Shown piece by piece: positions 32,026 through 44,591 of a stretch of DNA of 64,000 nt. How positions within the stretch are numbered: the first letter of the stretch is position 1; each line of letters opens with the position of its first letter. Origin of the DNA: Erodium maritimum. Its lineage: Eukaryota; Streptophyta; Magnoliopsida; Geraniales; Geraniaceae. The notes under the pieces were generated by a model. The model ran no database searches. It saw only the letters and a program-made list of their open reading frames with translations, and had not been told where the DNA came from. The DNA lies in assembly GCA_963921825.1 (NCBI GenBank), contig OY997591.1, forward strand, positions 16,239,515-16,303,514. Reading direction: 5' to 3'. Made by a program: the position numbers and the translations under genes.

Positions 32026-33520
32026 TTTTGGTTTATTATATATCATTAGTTTTATTGTTTATCTATTTCACAAATACCTGTAATTCATTTTTTGAAGCAT
32101 CAAGTTGATCGTACAAATTTTTAGAGTGCATATTTTAGATTCATTTAGGAAGAACAGAATTCAAATAAAACCCCTCAAAAAATTATGTGAACTCATTCAA
32201 GTCATATATTTCATAAATAGATGGATGAAGTACAATTGAGTTGTTGACTGTAAAAAACACAACATTTTTTTAATAAGAATATCTTCAGCGGACGTCGTTT
32301 ACTCGTGGTTTCGGTGTTGTTGCAGCGCCTGCAATGGTTCCTGGATGCAGGAGCTGTTGCAGCACCGCTCGTTGTACTCCGTCGTCGCTGAATCCTACAA
32401 CGATAGGGCACGACGTCGCAGGCCCAACGGCTAGTCGTCGGCTCAATGGCGGCGCAAAGCGTGGAAAGGATTGATTTTTTTTATAAAAAAAACTAATATT
32501 TCTTATAAACATATTATCTCCCTTACACAAAACTCACACCTCTTCTCTTCTACATCTTTTCTCTTCTACACCTCTTCTTCTCTCAAACTTTGTTGTTCTT
32601 TTTCCGATAGATCGTTATCCAACAGTAGCATAATTCGCTCAAATGACTCCATGAGAAATGGAGAACGCGGCGGAAAGGATAGCTGAACTAATGGTCAAAC
32701 GCCTTCACGATTGGACTTCGGCAAGGGTACATCAAAAGGAGGAAGATGGGGAGGCCGAGGGGTCACAGTCATTGACGACACCAAAATAGAGAATGATAGT
32801 TGACTACTTCGCGCCTACTCCGGTGTATACAAGAACACGAAGAACATCTTCGTGATTCCTCATCCATGTAAAAATTTAGGTACATGAGTTGTGATTCAAG
32901 TGTGTCTTTAAATAAAAAATGAATATGGAAATTAGGGGTTGGTACATAAGTTGTGATTGGGGGGGGGGGGGGGGGGGGTGGGCTGGTGGATTTGATAATG
33001 GTTCATCCATTGGGGAATGTGTGAGGGCGATGGAGATCTATAAATATTGAGTTTTTTTTCTTCTAAAAATAAGAAATAAGATAAATATGAGATTAGAGGT
33101 AGGTGAAGCCGATGAAGATTAAGGATAAAGACAGAGAGTGGTTCATCCATTTTGTTTTTTTTTTGTTTTTTTATTTATGTAATTTATATATTTTTTAAAT
33201 AAAATATGATATTTTTTAACAAAGAGGAAATTGTGAAAGAAGTTTTTAATCCATAAAAATAATTTTTTTACGTATTTAAGATTAAAAAAAATAAAGATGA
33301 TACTTTTTATTAAAGAAAAATATTTAATCCATAAACGTGATAATTCACAATTGGGAATTGTCACGAAAGGTCAACCAATATGAGATAGATTAAAGAACAT
33401 TTCCGATATTTTACATAAGAAACTATCAACTCTGTTAATTTTGACGGATATCGTTAGTTCGTGTAAAACGTGATAATTCATAATTAGGAATTATCACGAA
33501 AGATAAGTTGCACTTAAAAA
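32026..33520. other. unassigned region: possible DNA-transposon remnant, G-run, hairpins
   Basis: No gene is recognised. GAGTTGTTGACTGTAAAAAA (32236) matches a sequence at 62849, so a shared repeat end is likely. A short open frame (about 32660-32790) starting MENAAERIAELM is unassigned. A 20-base G run lies at 32959-32978. Two hairpins with arms CGTGATAATTC/GAATTATCACG (about 33466-33495) and a similar one (about 33338-33366) lie at the right. 33140-33330 is very AT-rich. Confidence 0.4.
32959..32978 (+). repeat. G20 homopolymer
   Basis: Twenty consecutive G in a non-coding region; the same length as the run at 26239-26258. Confidence 0.9.
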
Positions 33521-34007
33521 AATGAAAAAAAAAATTAAAACTAAGTTAAAAAACGGGGTTATCCTCCTTAAGTCCCCGAAACGCTCGAGCCGGGCTCCCC
33601 CACATCTTGCGGACTATAAAGTGTTTGGCGTGAAGCTCCCACATATTGAGAACGTGTCCATAAAGGCATTGCAATCGATCGATGGGTGGGCGGAGGAAGC
33701 TCTCGCGGCTAAGGCCCGAAATGGTCGGCCTCAGTCCAGGTTGGTACCTCGTACTCAAAATATCAGGTCCAAGACTCGAGCCATCAATCAGAAGACTTCC
33801 AGCGTTCCGACCTCAGATAGTGAGTGGTATGAGGACGACTAATAGTCTAGGAATCATTGGAGTGGTGGTTTCTGGTTGTTTTTTGTTAAGGGATTGTTCC
33901 CTGTATCTCTTATGGAGACTTATGTAATCGTGATTGCTTGTTTTTGGCTTCTCCTCCTTCGAGAACGACCGTTGAATAAAATTTTAGCGCTTATCCAAAA
34001 AAAAAGT
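33521..34007 (+). mobile_element. 5'-truncated LINE-like 3' end
   Basis: The block ends in TTTTAGCGCTTATCC followed by A9 (33999-34007), preceded by a 3' UTR-like T/G-rich stretch and GAATAAAATTT. An open frame (33522-33842) ending DSEWYEDD matches nothing I know. A target duplication was not found. Confidence 0.45.
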
Positions 34008-35455
34008 TACCCCTACTCCTAACCGCTGCTATTCACTTCTTCCAACATTCATTGTTGCACTGTCACGTATTGATTATGCAAAATGGCTTCCTTAATGGAC
34101 ACTGTTTCTTTCGGATATATGTTTCAGTGATTTATAGTGTCCAAATGGACCCGACAAAGATATGGAATGAAACCAAGATACACTTGTTATGCCCGCCCCT
34201 TTCTTTTCACCATTTCTATTTCCATTTTGAAATGTTTTTTTCTCTACTTATAAAACTTATGTATCCAGTATCCACAAATAATCTTCACACTGCACATATT
34301 CTTGACTTTTATAAACAGAAATTGTTAAATCATGATTGTAAGTGGACCTCTGCTATAACATTAAATTCGTTTCATAAAAAGTCTGACATTTTTCCACTTA
34401 ATCATTGATGCTATATGATCATTTTATAGTTCAAAATATTTATATCATCAACTTGATGATTTGTACTTTGGTTACAAGTTTTAATACAACACCAACTATA
34501 CTTTTAACAAAAAAAGTTCAAATGAAGGATTGTTACACGCGTCAAACTATGGAAGCGAGTTGCGACAAGTGAGAGTACAGCTACTGCTTGGTACTTCCGT
34601 TCCATTAATACAGAGCATTTATTCCTAAAGCAGGGAACATTTGGAGGACTAAAGTATGGTATCATGGTAGTCCATTGAGAAGGTTTGAAATGAGCCTCGA
34701 GGGCCTCAGTTAATTACACAAGTGCCATCAGGGGTAATTTTGGAACCACGGCATGGAACAGAGTGTTGTTTTGGCTGGAAGACTCGTCATTGGGTCAAGC
34801 AGGTGCTTTGAAAAGCGGTTCCATGGGACGGTGGCGATTTGTTTTGGCAGCAAGGTTTAAGTTATTCCATACCAAATTAATATTATACCTAGACTTTTGG
34901 CTCCTTTGAAGATGAGAAATAATATTTTATCATATTCTCTTGTTATTCTTAAGTTCCTTAATTTTAAAATATATTCCACTTTCCCTCACGAAATGGATAA
35001 TATCAGAACAAATTGTTTTTCTTCCGATTTTAATCATTTCATGTTAACTTTTGGATCATTTACGAGGTGAATCGTTATATTTTTACGTTTAAATCAAATA
35101 GTATATTCAAGATATTAACTGATGTTGGGATGTAGGGGCGGAACCACCTTATTTCATGGAACATCCTAATATACGAAAATTTGGTCTAATACTATAAAGT
35201 TTTTGGATACTTATAAGGGAACATGAGCTCGAATTACAATGGGAACACTCTAATTTTTTTTTTTTGCTTCTACCTTAGTTACCCCTGAATCTTTTTTCTC
35301 CCTCCGTTCTTGTTGGGATGGACATAATTATGTCATATGAAGATCTATATAATTTTAGGTGTCTGATGTTGCATATGTGGTAGAGATATCAGATGACTAT
35401 TTGATTATTAAGGAATTAATCCTCGCTAAATAAGTTTTATTATCGTGTTCTAAAT
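34008..35455. other. unassigned region
   Basis: About 1.4 kb of mostly AT-rich sequence. Open frames (for example 34052-34408) have no recognisable motifs. No repeat boundary could be fixed. Confidence 0.4.
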
Positions 35456-37222
35456 AATATCCATCACAAAGAACGCACCTTACGCGCCCCTCCTCCTGAG
35501 TCTTAGTTGTCCTTTTGACGTCGTCGTAGCCTCTCTCCTCCCTCCGTACCACGATCACCGTGCGTGTAGGTGTGTCTAACTCACTCCTAACTGAGTCAAT
35601 ATTCTGTTTATCTCCCCAAAGCTCGGTCTATCCTTCTAGTCCAACTATCATCTCCTAATTAAAGGTCAGTTCTTCTTCCCTCAAGCTCGTGCTACTTGCT
35701 TTCTCTACTCCTTCCTTTTCTTGTTCCGTGTGTTCCCGATGTGGATCCTTTGTTTTTTGTTATGAGGAAAGTATTCTTCAGCCGACCGTTTTGTTTGGTT
35801 GCTGCATGTGGTTTAAATTGAGCTTTTCTCAAAGGGGTGCTAAAGTCTCGGCCTTCCCCTGTTAATCTCTTGGTCGGTTTCCTTTTAGGAACAATGATTG
35901 TTGATATTGGTCAGTTGGAGGTGTTTTCTCAGATTTCTCGGTTGGAAGAAAAAGTCCTAACATGGAATTTTCAGGGGCTGCGTAAACAGAAACTAAAGGG
36001 CTCCCTCAATCATTACAAACATGCGGTCATCTTTTTAGTTGAAACTTTTCTCTCGAATGGGGACCTCGTGTTTCTAATGAGGAACTTGGGCTTTCATAGA
36101 TGAACTTGGGTGGCAACGGAGGGCCACCAGGGAGGGTGGCTATGTTTTGGATTGACGGCTATCACCCATCATTCTACAGAGTATCGACAAAGACTGTAAA
36201 ACGGTCTCGTCGAGAGTCATAATTGGCGTCACATTGGGCGAGCAGGTCTTTGGAAAACCCTATCAACCCAAGTTTGAGGCCATTTGGCTGGAACACGTTT
36301 CTTGGGGTGACGAGTATCGTCATCGAACAAGGCAAGACAACCACACAATAGGGTATTTAGATCACTGGTCTTGTTTTGTTATGCTTATTTACTGTTTTTG
36401 TTGTTGTTGTTCCTCTACTACCGTGCAGGATATGAGTTGTTTGTGTAGCGTTGGATGTCGGTATACCTATTTTCATTGGGGGGACTCAGACAAAAATCTT
36501 GGTCATAAGGTATTTATCCCATTATGATTGTTTTCGGTAAGAGTATTATTGATCGATGAAGTAGATCCATTTCAAAAAGAATAGATTTACACGAAAAATA
36601 GAACCATCAAGGTACTCACTAGGAAAATTTTCACTTAATTAGGGGCACTATCCATTGTAAATGATCCTTATGTAGTAATATATAAATCAAACTAATAACA
36701 TGAACAAAAAACGTTAACCCAAGGATCAAAAAATTGTAACACGAATTTTGGGTTTAAGTATTCTGTAATATCAATTATAAATTTTTTAACACATCTGAAC
36801 CTAATATTCAAAACCAAAATCCATTGATATAGTTTTTTTATCCTTATATTACATCTTTTTGTTCTTGATGTTCTTTTTTATATTTTACAACACAAGTATC
36901 TATTTACAACGGATTACATCCTCATTTAACTATATTTAAATAGACACATGTACACATATATTTAAAAATTGCTCACGAATATTCTAATATTTTTTATTTG
37001 CATTTTATTCGTTGTCGTTAATTTTCTATCCAAAAAATTTGAAAAATCCAAAATACTCCTCAGTGACAATAAAATTTTGAGACAAAAATAAAACTCTCTA
37101 GTATAGAGAACAAACCCTCAAAACCGTAGTCGATACCATCGTTGGCGCTTCTTCTTCTTCTTCTTCTTCTTCTTCTTCTTCTTCTTCTTCTTCTTCTTCT
37201 TCTTCTTCTTCTTCTTCTTCTT

Positions 37223-37254
<32 letters not shown>

Positions 37255-37910
37255 AATCTCTCAATTTATCTTGCTTATCTCATCCATGGTAGTATTATCA
37301 TCACGTCATATGGGGTTCCATTGATATGACCCTCGATTTAAGGTCGGTAGAGTCGATTTTTCATGGTGATCAAGATCTATGTTGATGAGGATTTGGCCTT
37401 CGACGAGTGGTAATTTTCAGAGATGGTTTTGGACAGTCATATGGTGTCCCAAATATATGTTTTCTCGACTAGCAATATCGACGAAACAGAGCCTGAAGTC
37501 GATAGGCATGATTCTTGAAGATCATATAAGGCCCCCAAGAAGAGGTGGGATGCAGGGGAAGAGCTGTGCCCTGATCTCATCTCGATTGGTTATGGTCAAT
37601 CTATGAACCCTAGTCAATTAGACAATATCCACATAACATTCTTGGTTCTCTTCAGAAGGATGACCAGTAGTTTAGGTATTTTTACTTGTATCAAGTCAAG
37701 CCATAATTATTTTTTAGGGTCAATTATCTCACCTCGAGGATTGCAAACAAACTTTTGTTTAAAGGTCAGTAAACAAGGCCTCTTAGTGGCTTTCTAGAGT
37801 GCCCCGATTTGTACTTTCTTTTGTGTTCGGGCCAACCTTTTCCCGTTGTACTTATCTTTATTCTCTCTATAGACAATTAATTGAATAAAACGTTTCTTTC
37901 ACTAAAAAAC
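35456..37910 (+). mobile_element. LINE remnant (5' UTR, endonuclease fragment, 3' end), internally deleted
   Basis: A C/T-rich 5' UTR-like stretch (35480-35850) leads to an APE-type endonuclease start (VLTWNFQGLRKQKLKG...VIFLVETFL, 35965-36060). Farther on, ATEGHQGGWLCFGL (about 36110-36155) resembles the endonuclease SGG region. Then KFEAIWLEHVSW (about 36265-36305) resembles the linker before the RT. The RT itself is missing. AT-rich sequence and a (CTT)n tract separate this from a LINE-like 3' end (37790-37905, TTGAATAAAACGTTTCTTTC then A-rich). No target duplication was found. Confidence 0.55.
37148..37252 (+). repeat. (CTT)~35 microsatellite
   Basis: About 105 bp of perfect CTT repeats. 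The poly-leucine frame across it is an artefact. Confidence 0.95.
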
Positions 37911-38903
37911 AATTAAATTTTCAAGAAACTTATCATTAGTTCTTAAAACTAAATCAGTCGTTCTTTTGTGCTCCGTGGTGCTGGATTTTTGGGAATTATG
38001 CTCAGAACTAAAAATTCCCCTTTCACGGCCATGTATGGTTGTGGTTTTGTGGGGATTTGATTCTGACTATCCCTCTCTAGATCATCTTATTAGTGTTGAG
38101 AGGTCGACTGGCCTTCATTGTCGCAAGCCAATAATATTTAGTGGTAGTTGTTTTTAGTGTTCACATGGTCATAAGCTCGTCTCTGATTGCGTTTGCTCAA
38201 GGTGGTCGGGGTGTCTGGGTGGGCGTTCTAGCTTCAATCGTTGGTCGTCTTGCTTTTTCTCTCGGTGTTCTAGCCTTCCATGGATGGAGTCTCGAGAGTA
38301 GACATTGGGCATCGCTTTGGAGGTTTTTGAGATGAGTTTTGAGTTGTCGCAGGATCCCAAGCCTGATGATTCTAGTTTCAAATGCTTGTTTTTATGTTTT
38401 CTAGTAGGCTTATTGTTTCAAAAAAAAAATTATTAGGTTGAGCTTATTATCAAAGCCCGCTTGCTTATACTATAAGAGGTAGAACTAGGAATTTCAAATC
38501 ACTAAGTTTGAATTTTGCTCCTTATTTTGGCAATAAGTCAAACGATGGTGAGGATATCCTACTTTGTGAGTTTTTATGGATTGGACTATGTTCAAGTCTT
38601 ACCTCTTTCTCTCCTTCCTGGAGAATTTCAGTGATTTATAAAGTTTCACATAAAAAAAAGTTCTTCAAAGAAGAAAGAGTTGCTTGTTGATCGTAGTTTG
38701 GATCATTAAGCATATTGTGATCCTATTTGTTCTCGGTCTTTCGACGTTCCGTCTTTGACCTTGGGATGGTGAGTAATGGTGGGGATAACTCTTTTTAGAG
38801 CTCTTTGTATTCGATGCTTCGATCTTTGACCTTTAAACCCTCCTCCTTGGAAGTTTCAATAATAACATTTATTAATCTTTAAATTTTCAAATAAAATTAT
38901 TTG
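37911..38903 (+). other. LINE 3'-end fragments and unassigned DNA
   Basis: A run of A at about 38418-38428 after a T/G-rich stretch, and a second A8 near 38652, look like 3' ends of two short LINE-like insertions. No coding domain is recognised. The region ends exactly at the left inversion breakpoint. Confidence 0.4.
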
Positions 38904-41900
38904 CGGCCACTCAAAACCACCAACAGTAACTCACGGGCTCAACAACCCCACGGGCACTCACGACCTCCTAAGACACACCAACAGTAACTCACGGGCTCAA
39001 CAACCCCACAGGCACTCACGGCCTCCCAAGACACACCGACAGTAACTCACAGGCTCAACAACCCCACGGGCACTCACGGCCTCCCAAGACACACCAACAG
39101 TAACTCAAGGGCTCAACAACCCCACAGGCACTCACGGCCTCCTAAGACACACCAACAGTAAAGACATGGGTTCAACAACCCCACGGGCACTCATGGCCAC
39201 CCAAGACACACCAATAGTAAAGACACGGGTTCAACAACCCCACGGGCACCCATGGCCACCCAAGAAACACCAACAGTAAAGACACGGGTTCAACAACCCC
39301 ACGGGCACTCATGGCCACCCAAGACACCAACAGTAAAGACACGGATTCAACAACCCCACGGGCACTCATGGCCACCCAAGACACCAACAGTAAACCACAG
39401 CCTCTCATGGCCACCCAAGACACAACAGTAAAACACGGGCTCTCATGGCCACCGAAGACACAAAATACACAAACAACCTCCGGCATAACCAATGCCTCCA
39501 ACAGTCCTAATATCAACAGTTTCACAATCAACCTCCGGGCATGGTCATATGCCTCCAGTACTCCTAATATTGATAAGTTCACAATCAACCTCCGGGCATG
39601 GTCATATGCCTCTAGTAATTCTAACATCGATAAGTTCTCTGCTCCTACGACACTACTAAGTGTCACATGCTTTTCTAGTATTCTCTACGTTCCCGGTCGA
39701 CCTGTCGCATTTCCTCGACACAAAGTCGGATCAGGCTGTCGACCTATCATACTCACAACCCCGAACCACACACGCGCGGCCAGGACCCCTTTACTGACGG
39801 GCGGTCCCCCTTTACTGACAGGCGGGCCCCCTACCCTGTCTGAACATGCGGACGCGTGTGATCGAGGACCCCCGTTTCATGAAGCGGGCCCACAACCTCA
39901 GGTAACCACAATCACAATCACAAACAAAGTTCAACAAACAGCAACAACACAAGTTCAGCACTCCACATGCACTCATGGAAACCCAAGACACCAACCGTAA
40001 AACACGGACTCAACAACCCCACAGGCACTCACGGCCTCCCAAGATACACCAACAGTAACTCACGGGCACTCACAGCCACTCAAAACCCCCAACAATAACT
40101 CACGGGCTCAACAACCCCACGGGCACTCACGGCCACTCAAAACCACCAACAGTAACTCACGGGCTCAACAACCCCACGGGCACTCACGGCCTCCCAAGAC
40201 ACACCAACAGTAACTCACGGGCTCAGCAACCCCACAGGCACTCACGGCCTCCCAAGACACACCGAGAGTAACTCACGGGCTCAACAACCCCACGGGCACT
40301 CACGGCCTCCCAAGACACACCAACAGTAACTCACGGGCTCAACAACCCCACAGGCACTCACGGCCTCCCAAGACACACCAACAGTAAAGACACGGGTTCA
40401 ACAACCCCACGGGCACTCATGGCCACCCAAGACACACCAACAGTAAAGACATGAGTTCAACAACCCCACGGGCACTCATGGTCACCCAAGACACACCAAC
40501 AGTAAAGACATGGGTTCAACAACCCCACGGGCACTCATGGCCACCCAAGACACCAACAGTAAAGACACGGGTTCAACAACCCCACGGGTACTCATGGCCA
40601 CCCAAGACACCAACAGTAAACCACAGCCTCTCATGGCCACCCAAGACACAACAGTAAAACACGGGCTCCCAAGGCCACCCAAGACACAAAATACACAAAC
40701 AACCTCCGGCATAACCAATGCCTCCAACAGTCCTAATATCAACAGTTTCACAATCAACCTCCGGGCATGGTCATATGCCTCCAGTACTCCTAATATTGAT
40801 AAGTTCACAATCAACCTCCGGGCATGGTCATATGCCTCCAGTAATTCTAACATCGATAAGTTCTCTGCTCCTACGACACTACTAAGTGTCACATGCTTTT
40901 CTAATATTCGCTACGTTCCCGTATCATGCCTTTCTAATATTCGATAAACCTACTTATCCCACGACATCCCGGTGTCACATGCAATTCTACTGTTAACTTT
41001 CCCTAATCAGGGCCGAGATCCGGCTACTTTTCCCTACCTCGTATAAGTTCTCCAAAAGTGCCCAAATAAGCCCCGGCGTGATCTCAGTCACTCGCCTAGC
41101 TTTCCTTTTCCTCGGTCCGCAGCACGATCTAAAAGAACACAATTTTAAGGCACTTTTAAACTCGCGGGAATAAACTGAAATTCAATAAACTTAACGCCCA
41201 AACGTAACCCCGACAATGTCGATCCCTCCCAAACTTCCCAATTACTCGACATTGTCGATATTGGACCCGGAAAGGCCCGATTCGCCCGACATGGCGAATC
41301 TGCCCGGGTTTTGGAAACGCCCTTCCGGGGCTCCGAAATGTCCCATTTTCGTTTCTACGGTCTTAGAATAAATCAAGGGTTCCTAGGCACTCGACGGAAT
41401 CGAATTCCGACTTCCGAGTCATTTAATTAACGTTTAAAGTTTCTAAACCCGATAATTACAACTTTCGCAATTTAATTCCAATTTTCGATTCGGTTGTGGA
41501 TAAATGGTCCGGGGAACGTTCTAAACCACCCTAACACAAAACCCGATCACCCGAGCACGTGGGGCCCACCCGGCCAAGCTTGGCAAAATTCCTTTTTGCC
41601 CCAAAACGTTCCTAACGAACCCCAAACCTCAACCATTCATCTTTAAACCAATTCTAACCAAAACCCAACCATATTTGAATCGTTTAAACTCAAACCCTAA
41701 AATTAGAACTTAACAAAACGAAAATCGGTTAGGTGCTCACCATAGAGAATGACGGTGTGAGCTTGAATCTTCTATCGTTGAGACGATCCAACGGTTTGAT
41801 CGACGGGAATCACCAAAACCTTCAACTTCTCCTTCTCTTTTCTCTCCTTCTTCTAACTCACCTTTCTCTCTCCAAAACTCCATTTTTTTTCAATAATGAA

Positions 41901-42454
41901 CGTGTAACACTCTTCCTCTTTCCTTTTGTTTTAGTTTAAAATCAACTAACCATCATATTCACATGTGTCATGTGGGTCCACCTTTATTTTGGTTTAAAAA
42001 CAACTAACCACCATTTGCTTGACATGTGTCAAGTGGGTCCCACCCCTTTTGGAAAATATCTTCTAGATATTTTTCAGTCAGATTCGCGAAATTCGGCCGT
42101 CTCGGGCCCCGAACGGGCACTTTTTCCAGTAAATTATGAAACTTCACGGGCTACACGGTAACGGCTCAACTAAGACCGCTGCGATGACGGTTAAGCTTTT
42201 CGGATCCAAAACGGTCCTCGAATGAACCAAAACGTCGCTCGGTTGACTTTTCCAGCGAAAAGTCAACATTTCCCAAATTGGTCAGAAAGTTTCCCTGAGT
42301 CCCCTGGAACTCACTTCGGTCAATATCGGGGTCAACTTAAGTCCGGTATGACCCTCGGGGTTAGATTTAGGTTCAATCAAGTGTCTGCTGAATTTTTTTA
42401 AATTTTCCTGTTTTTCGCAGATTTGACTGGCATTGACCGGGAGTGGTTATTACA
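38904..42454 (-). repeat. LTR-A copy A4, front part, inverted
   Basis: On the minus strand it starts TGTAATAACCACTCCCGG at 42454 and runs through the same landmarks as copy A1 (GACATTGTCG block, GAG/GTAGGG donor at 41038/41037, tandem arrays). It ends at 38904 in the middle of an array unit (...TTTTGAGTGGCCG). The continuation (TGAGTGCCCGTGG...) is on the plus strand from 44592. A segment of about 1226 bp is tandemly duplicated inside it (39694-40919 repeated from 39693 downward). Open frames in the arrays, such as 39311-40000, are not genes. Confidence 0.85.
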
Positions 42455-42459
42455 CCCTC
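42455..42459. repeat. target-site duplication of LTR-A in LTR-B (GAGGG, inverted)
   Basis: The minus strand reads GAGGG directly before the LTR-A start. The partner GAGGG is on the plus strand at 45656-45660, after the LTR-A end. Confidence 0.8.
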
Positions 42460-42580
42460 TAGTTTTCCTTCTTCTATGTGGGCACACATGAGGGTAAATG
42501 GGTCATTCTAGACCCATTTCTTCTCGTAATTATTAATTTCCATCTAGTTTGACCGGGATCTACCGGGGGCGGTTCTTACA
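42455..42580 (-). repeat. first ~126 bp of the 5' LTR-B, inverted
   Basis: The minus strand starts TGTAAGAACCGCCCCCGG, like the 3' LTR at 53947, and runs to AACTAGAGGG where LTR-A was inserted. About 240 bp present near the front of the 3' LTR are missing here. Just outside is GTCGT (42581-42585, read on minus), identical to the 5 bp after the 3' LTR at 56731-56735. Confidence 0.85.
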
Positions 42581-42585
42581 ACGAC

Positions 42586-43031
42586 ATGGATGTAAAGGCA
42601 CGGTAAGAGATGGTAGCCTGGGTGGGAGATGATGGCTCGATCTCGTACGGTGCTAGAGGAGATATTATGGGAAGTTGAAGGATGATAGGGATGTTTGGGG
42701 TCAACCCCAGGAAGGAGGAGGTGGTCCTAGTGGATGTTATTTTGTTCGAGACGGAGGTGGCGACAACATGAAAAGAAAAAAGGATTGTTGAAACCTTAAT
42801 ACCTTAAAAAAAACCTCGCTCTAGTCTTAAAGACTCTTTCCTGTACAAGTGGGTCTCTGTTATTTGGAAACATGACTTAAAATACAAGATCCTCACTCTT
42901 TTTACACTTAAAATACAAGATCCTCACTCCTTTTGCAATCATAAATTCAACTCTAGTCCCACTTATTTGTTTCAGAATTATTATGCCCAAACTATCTCTT
43001 ACTTTCATTTTAAAAATGATCATTATCTAGA

Positions 43032-43074
<43 letters not shown>

Positions 43075-44591
43075 GACATTATCACATGTTAACAATGCTG
43101 AAAGGGCAAATTACAAATACATACTTCAAACTTGTAGTGTTTAACTGATACCTACTGTAAAGTTTTTTTAATTAATACCTACTCAGATGTTTAGTTATAT
43201 AAAAAATATTCCAAGCTGTCAGCTAAAACGACGAGAATGCTCTAGGATAATTGATCATTTTCACCTATGATAGGCTTCGACTATCGCATTTGTACAAAGC
43301 CTGTATTTTAAGGATTTACATCCAATTTATACTCAATTCTTGACGTAACTACAACCTCACTTTGTAGGGTATTAGCCATATTTCAGAGTATGTTACCAAC
43401 TACACATGAACTTAGATACCGATTACTACCTTCTACAAGGAAAGCCTAACACTAGAGATATACATCTCATGCAAGGTTTGTAAAGATGAAGAGTGAATTG
43501 ACATACACTTAAATTCACCGTAACTCGTATAAAAACCACTGCGAAATTATGAAACCTTATTTAATGCATATAATGACATATTACTTACCCACAATCCTAG
43601 AATAGAGAATTTAGCTACACATGCCCGTTCTAGATAATTGCAACATGGTTGTCAAAAATCTATATATATAAACCACAAATAAAAGAAGATACTAAATACT
43701 CAAAAAATACAGAGTTCTTTAACCAAACGAGTTCATTTATTGAAGAATAATCCATGGAGTTCATGAACTAAAAGCATGAGTTTCGGTGTGTTTGACAATA
43801 TTGAAGATCGGGGTTACTAATAAACACTATAAATCGTCTAGAAAAGATTTGAAGTAAGAATTTTTTTTTAGAAGTTGATGATAATATCTATCCATACACG
43901 ACATCACATATAAGATAACATAATTTGGTGTAACTATCTAGAACTATCTTGAACCTGTCATCTTTTAACTTGACACGAATGTACCGTGTTTATAGATAAA
44001 TGTGAATCCTTAATCTTTTAGATCTTTGTATAGAATTCTAGACGGTACATCTTATCCATGGAAGCTGTCTTGTTAGAAATTAATCTTCATCATTCATTTT
44101 AGATTTTGAGTGTTATAAGTAGATGTTTAAGCTCATTTGTTCAGTTGCTTTTAGTATAATCTTCTATACGAACATGTTTACTTATTTTTTTATATTATAC
44201 TTTCATAAAGAATAAAGGACATCGATCAATTTTCTCTTTAGGCCCCAATAATTATTGGGTTAGCCCTGACTGTACAATGCTAGCAGCTCAGAACAGAAAG
44301 AGGAGAAAGAAAGCATTATCTCTTAGATGAAGAGGCTTGGATCTTCTTCTTTCATTTTGCATCCATTTTTGATGGTTGGGGTGAATCTGGGATTTTACTA
44401 ATGAATTTGGATGAAATTAATAAGAATGAAAAAATATTTATGAATACAAAAAATAATTAATAAACATTTGAAAATTTCAAAAATTGACATAAGATAAAAA
44501 TAGAAAAATAAATAACGAAAATAAAATAAAAATAATTAGTACATTTTTGGAACAAGGAGTTTATGAAAATTTTAAAACTAAAATCGAAAAA
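42586..44591 (-). other. inverted flank: LINE 5' part, transposon-end remnant, (AT)n
   Basis: Original left flank of the LTR-B element, now reversed. The part next to 42586 is, on the minus strand, a C-rich start of the LINE ORF1 that continues at 56731. At 43104-43265, AAATTACAAATACATACTTC...TACCTACTCAGATGTT resembles the long TIR at 3854-4040, so a related element end is present. (AT)n lies at about 43034-43070. The rest is AT-rich with no gene. Confidence 0.55.

Noticed and set aside
37142-37324. Poly-leucine open frame
   Set aside because: Translation of a (CTT)n microsatellite.
39172-40947. 164-229-codon frames on both strands in the 39-41 kb arrays
   Set aside because: Same LTR-A array artefact, amplified by the 1.23-kb duplication.
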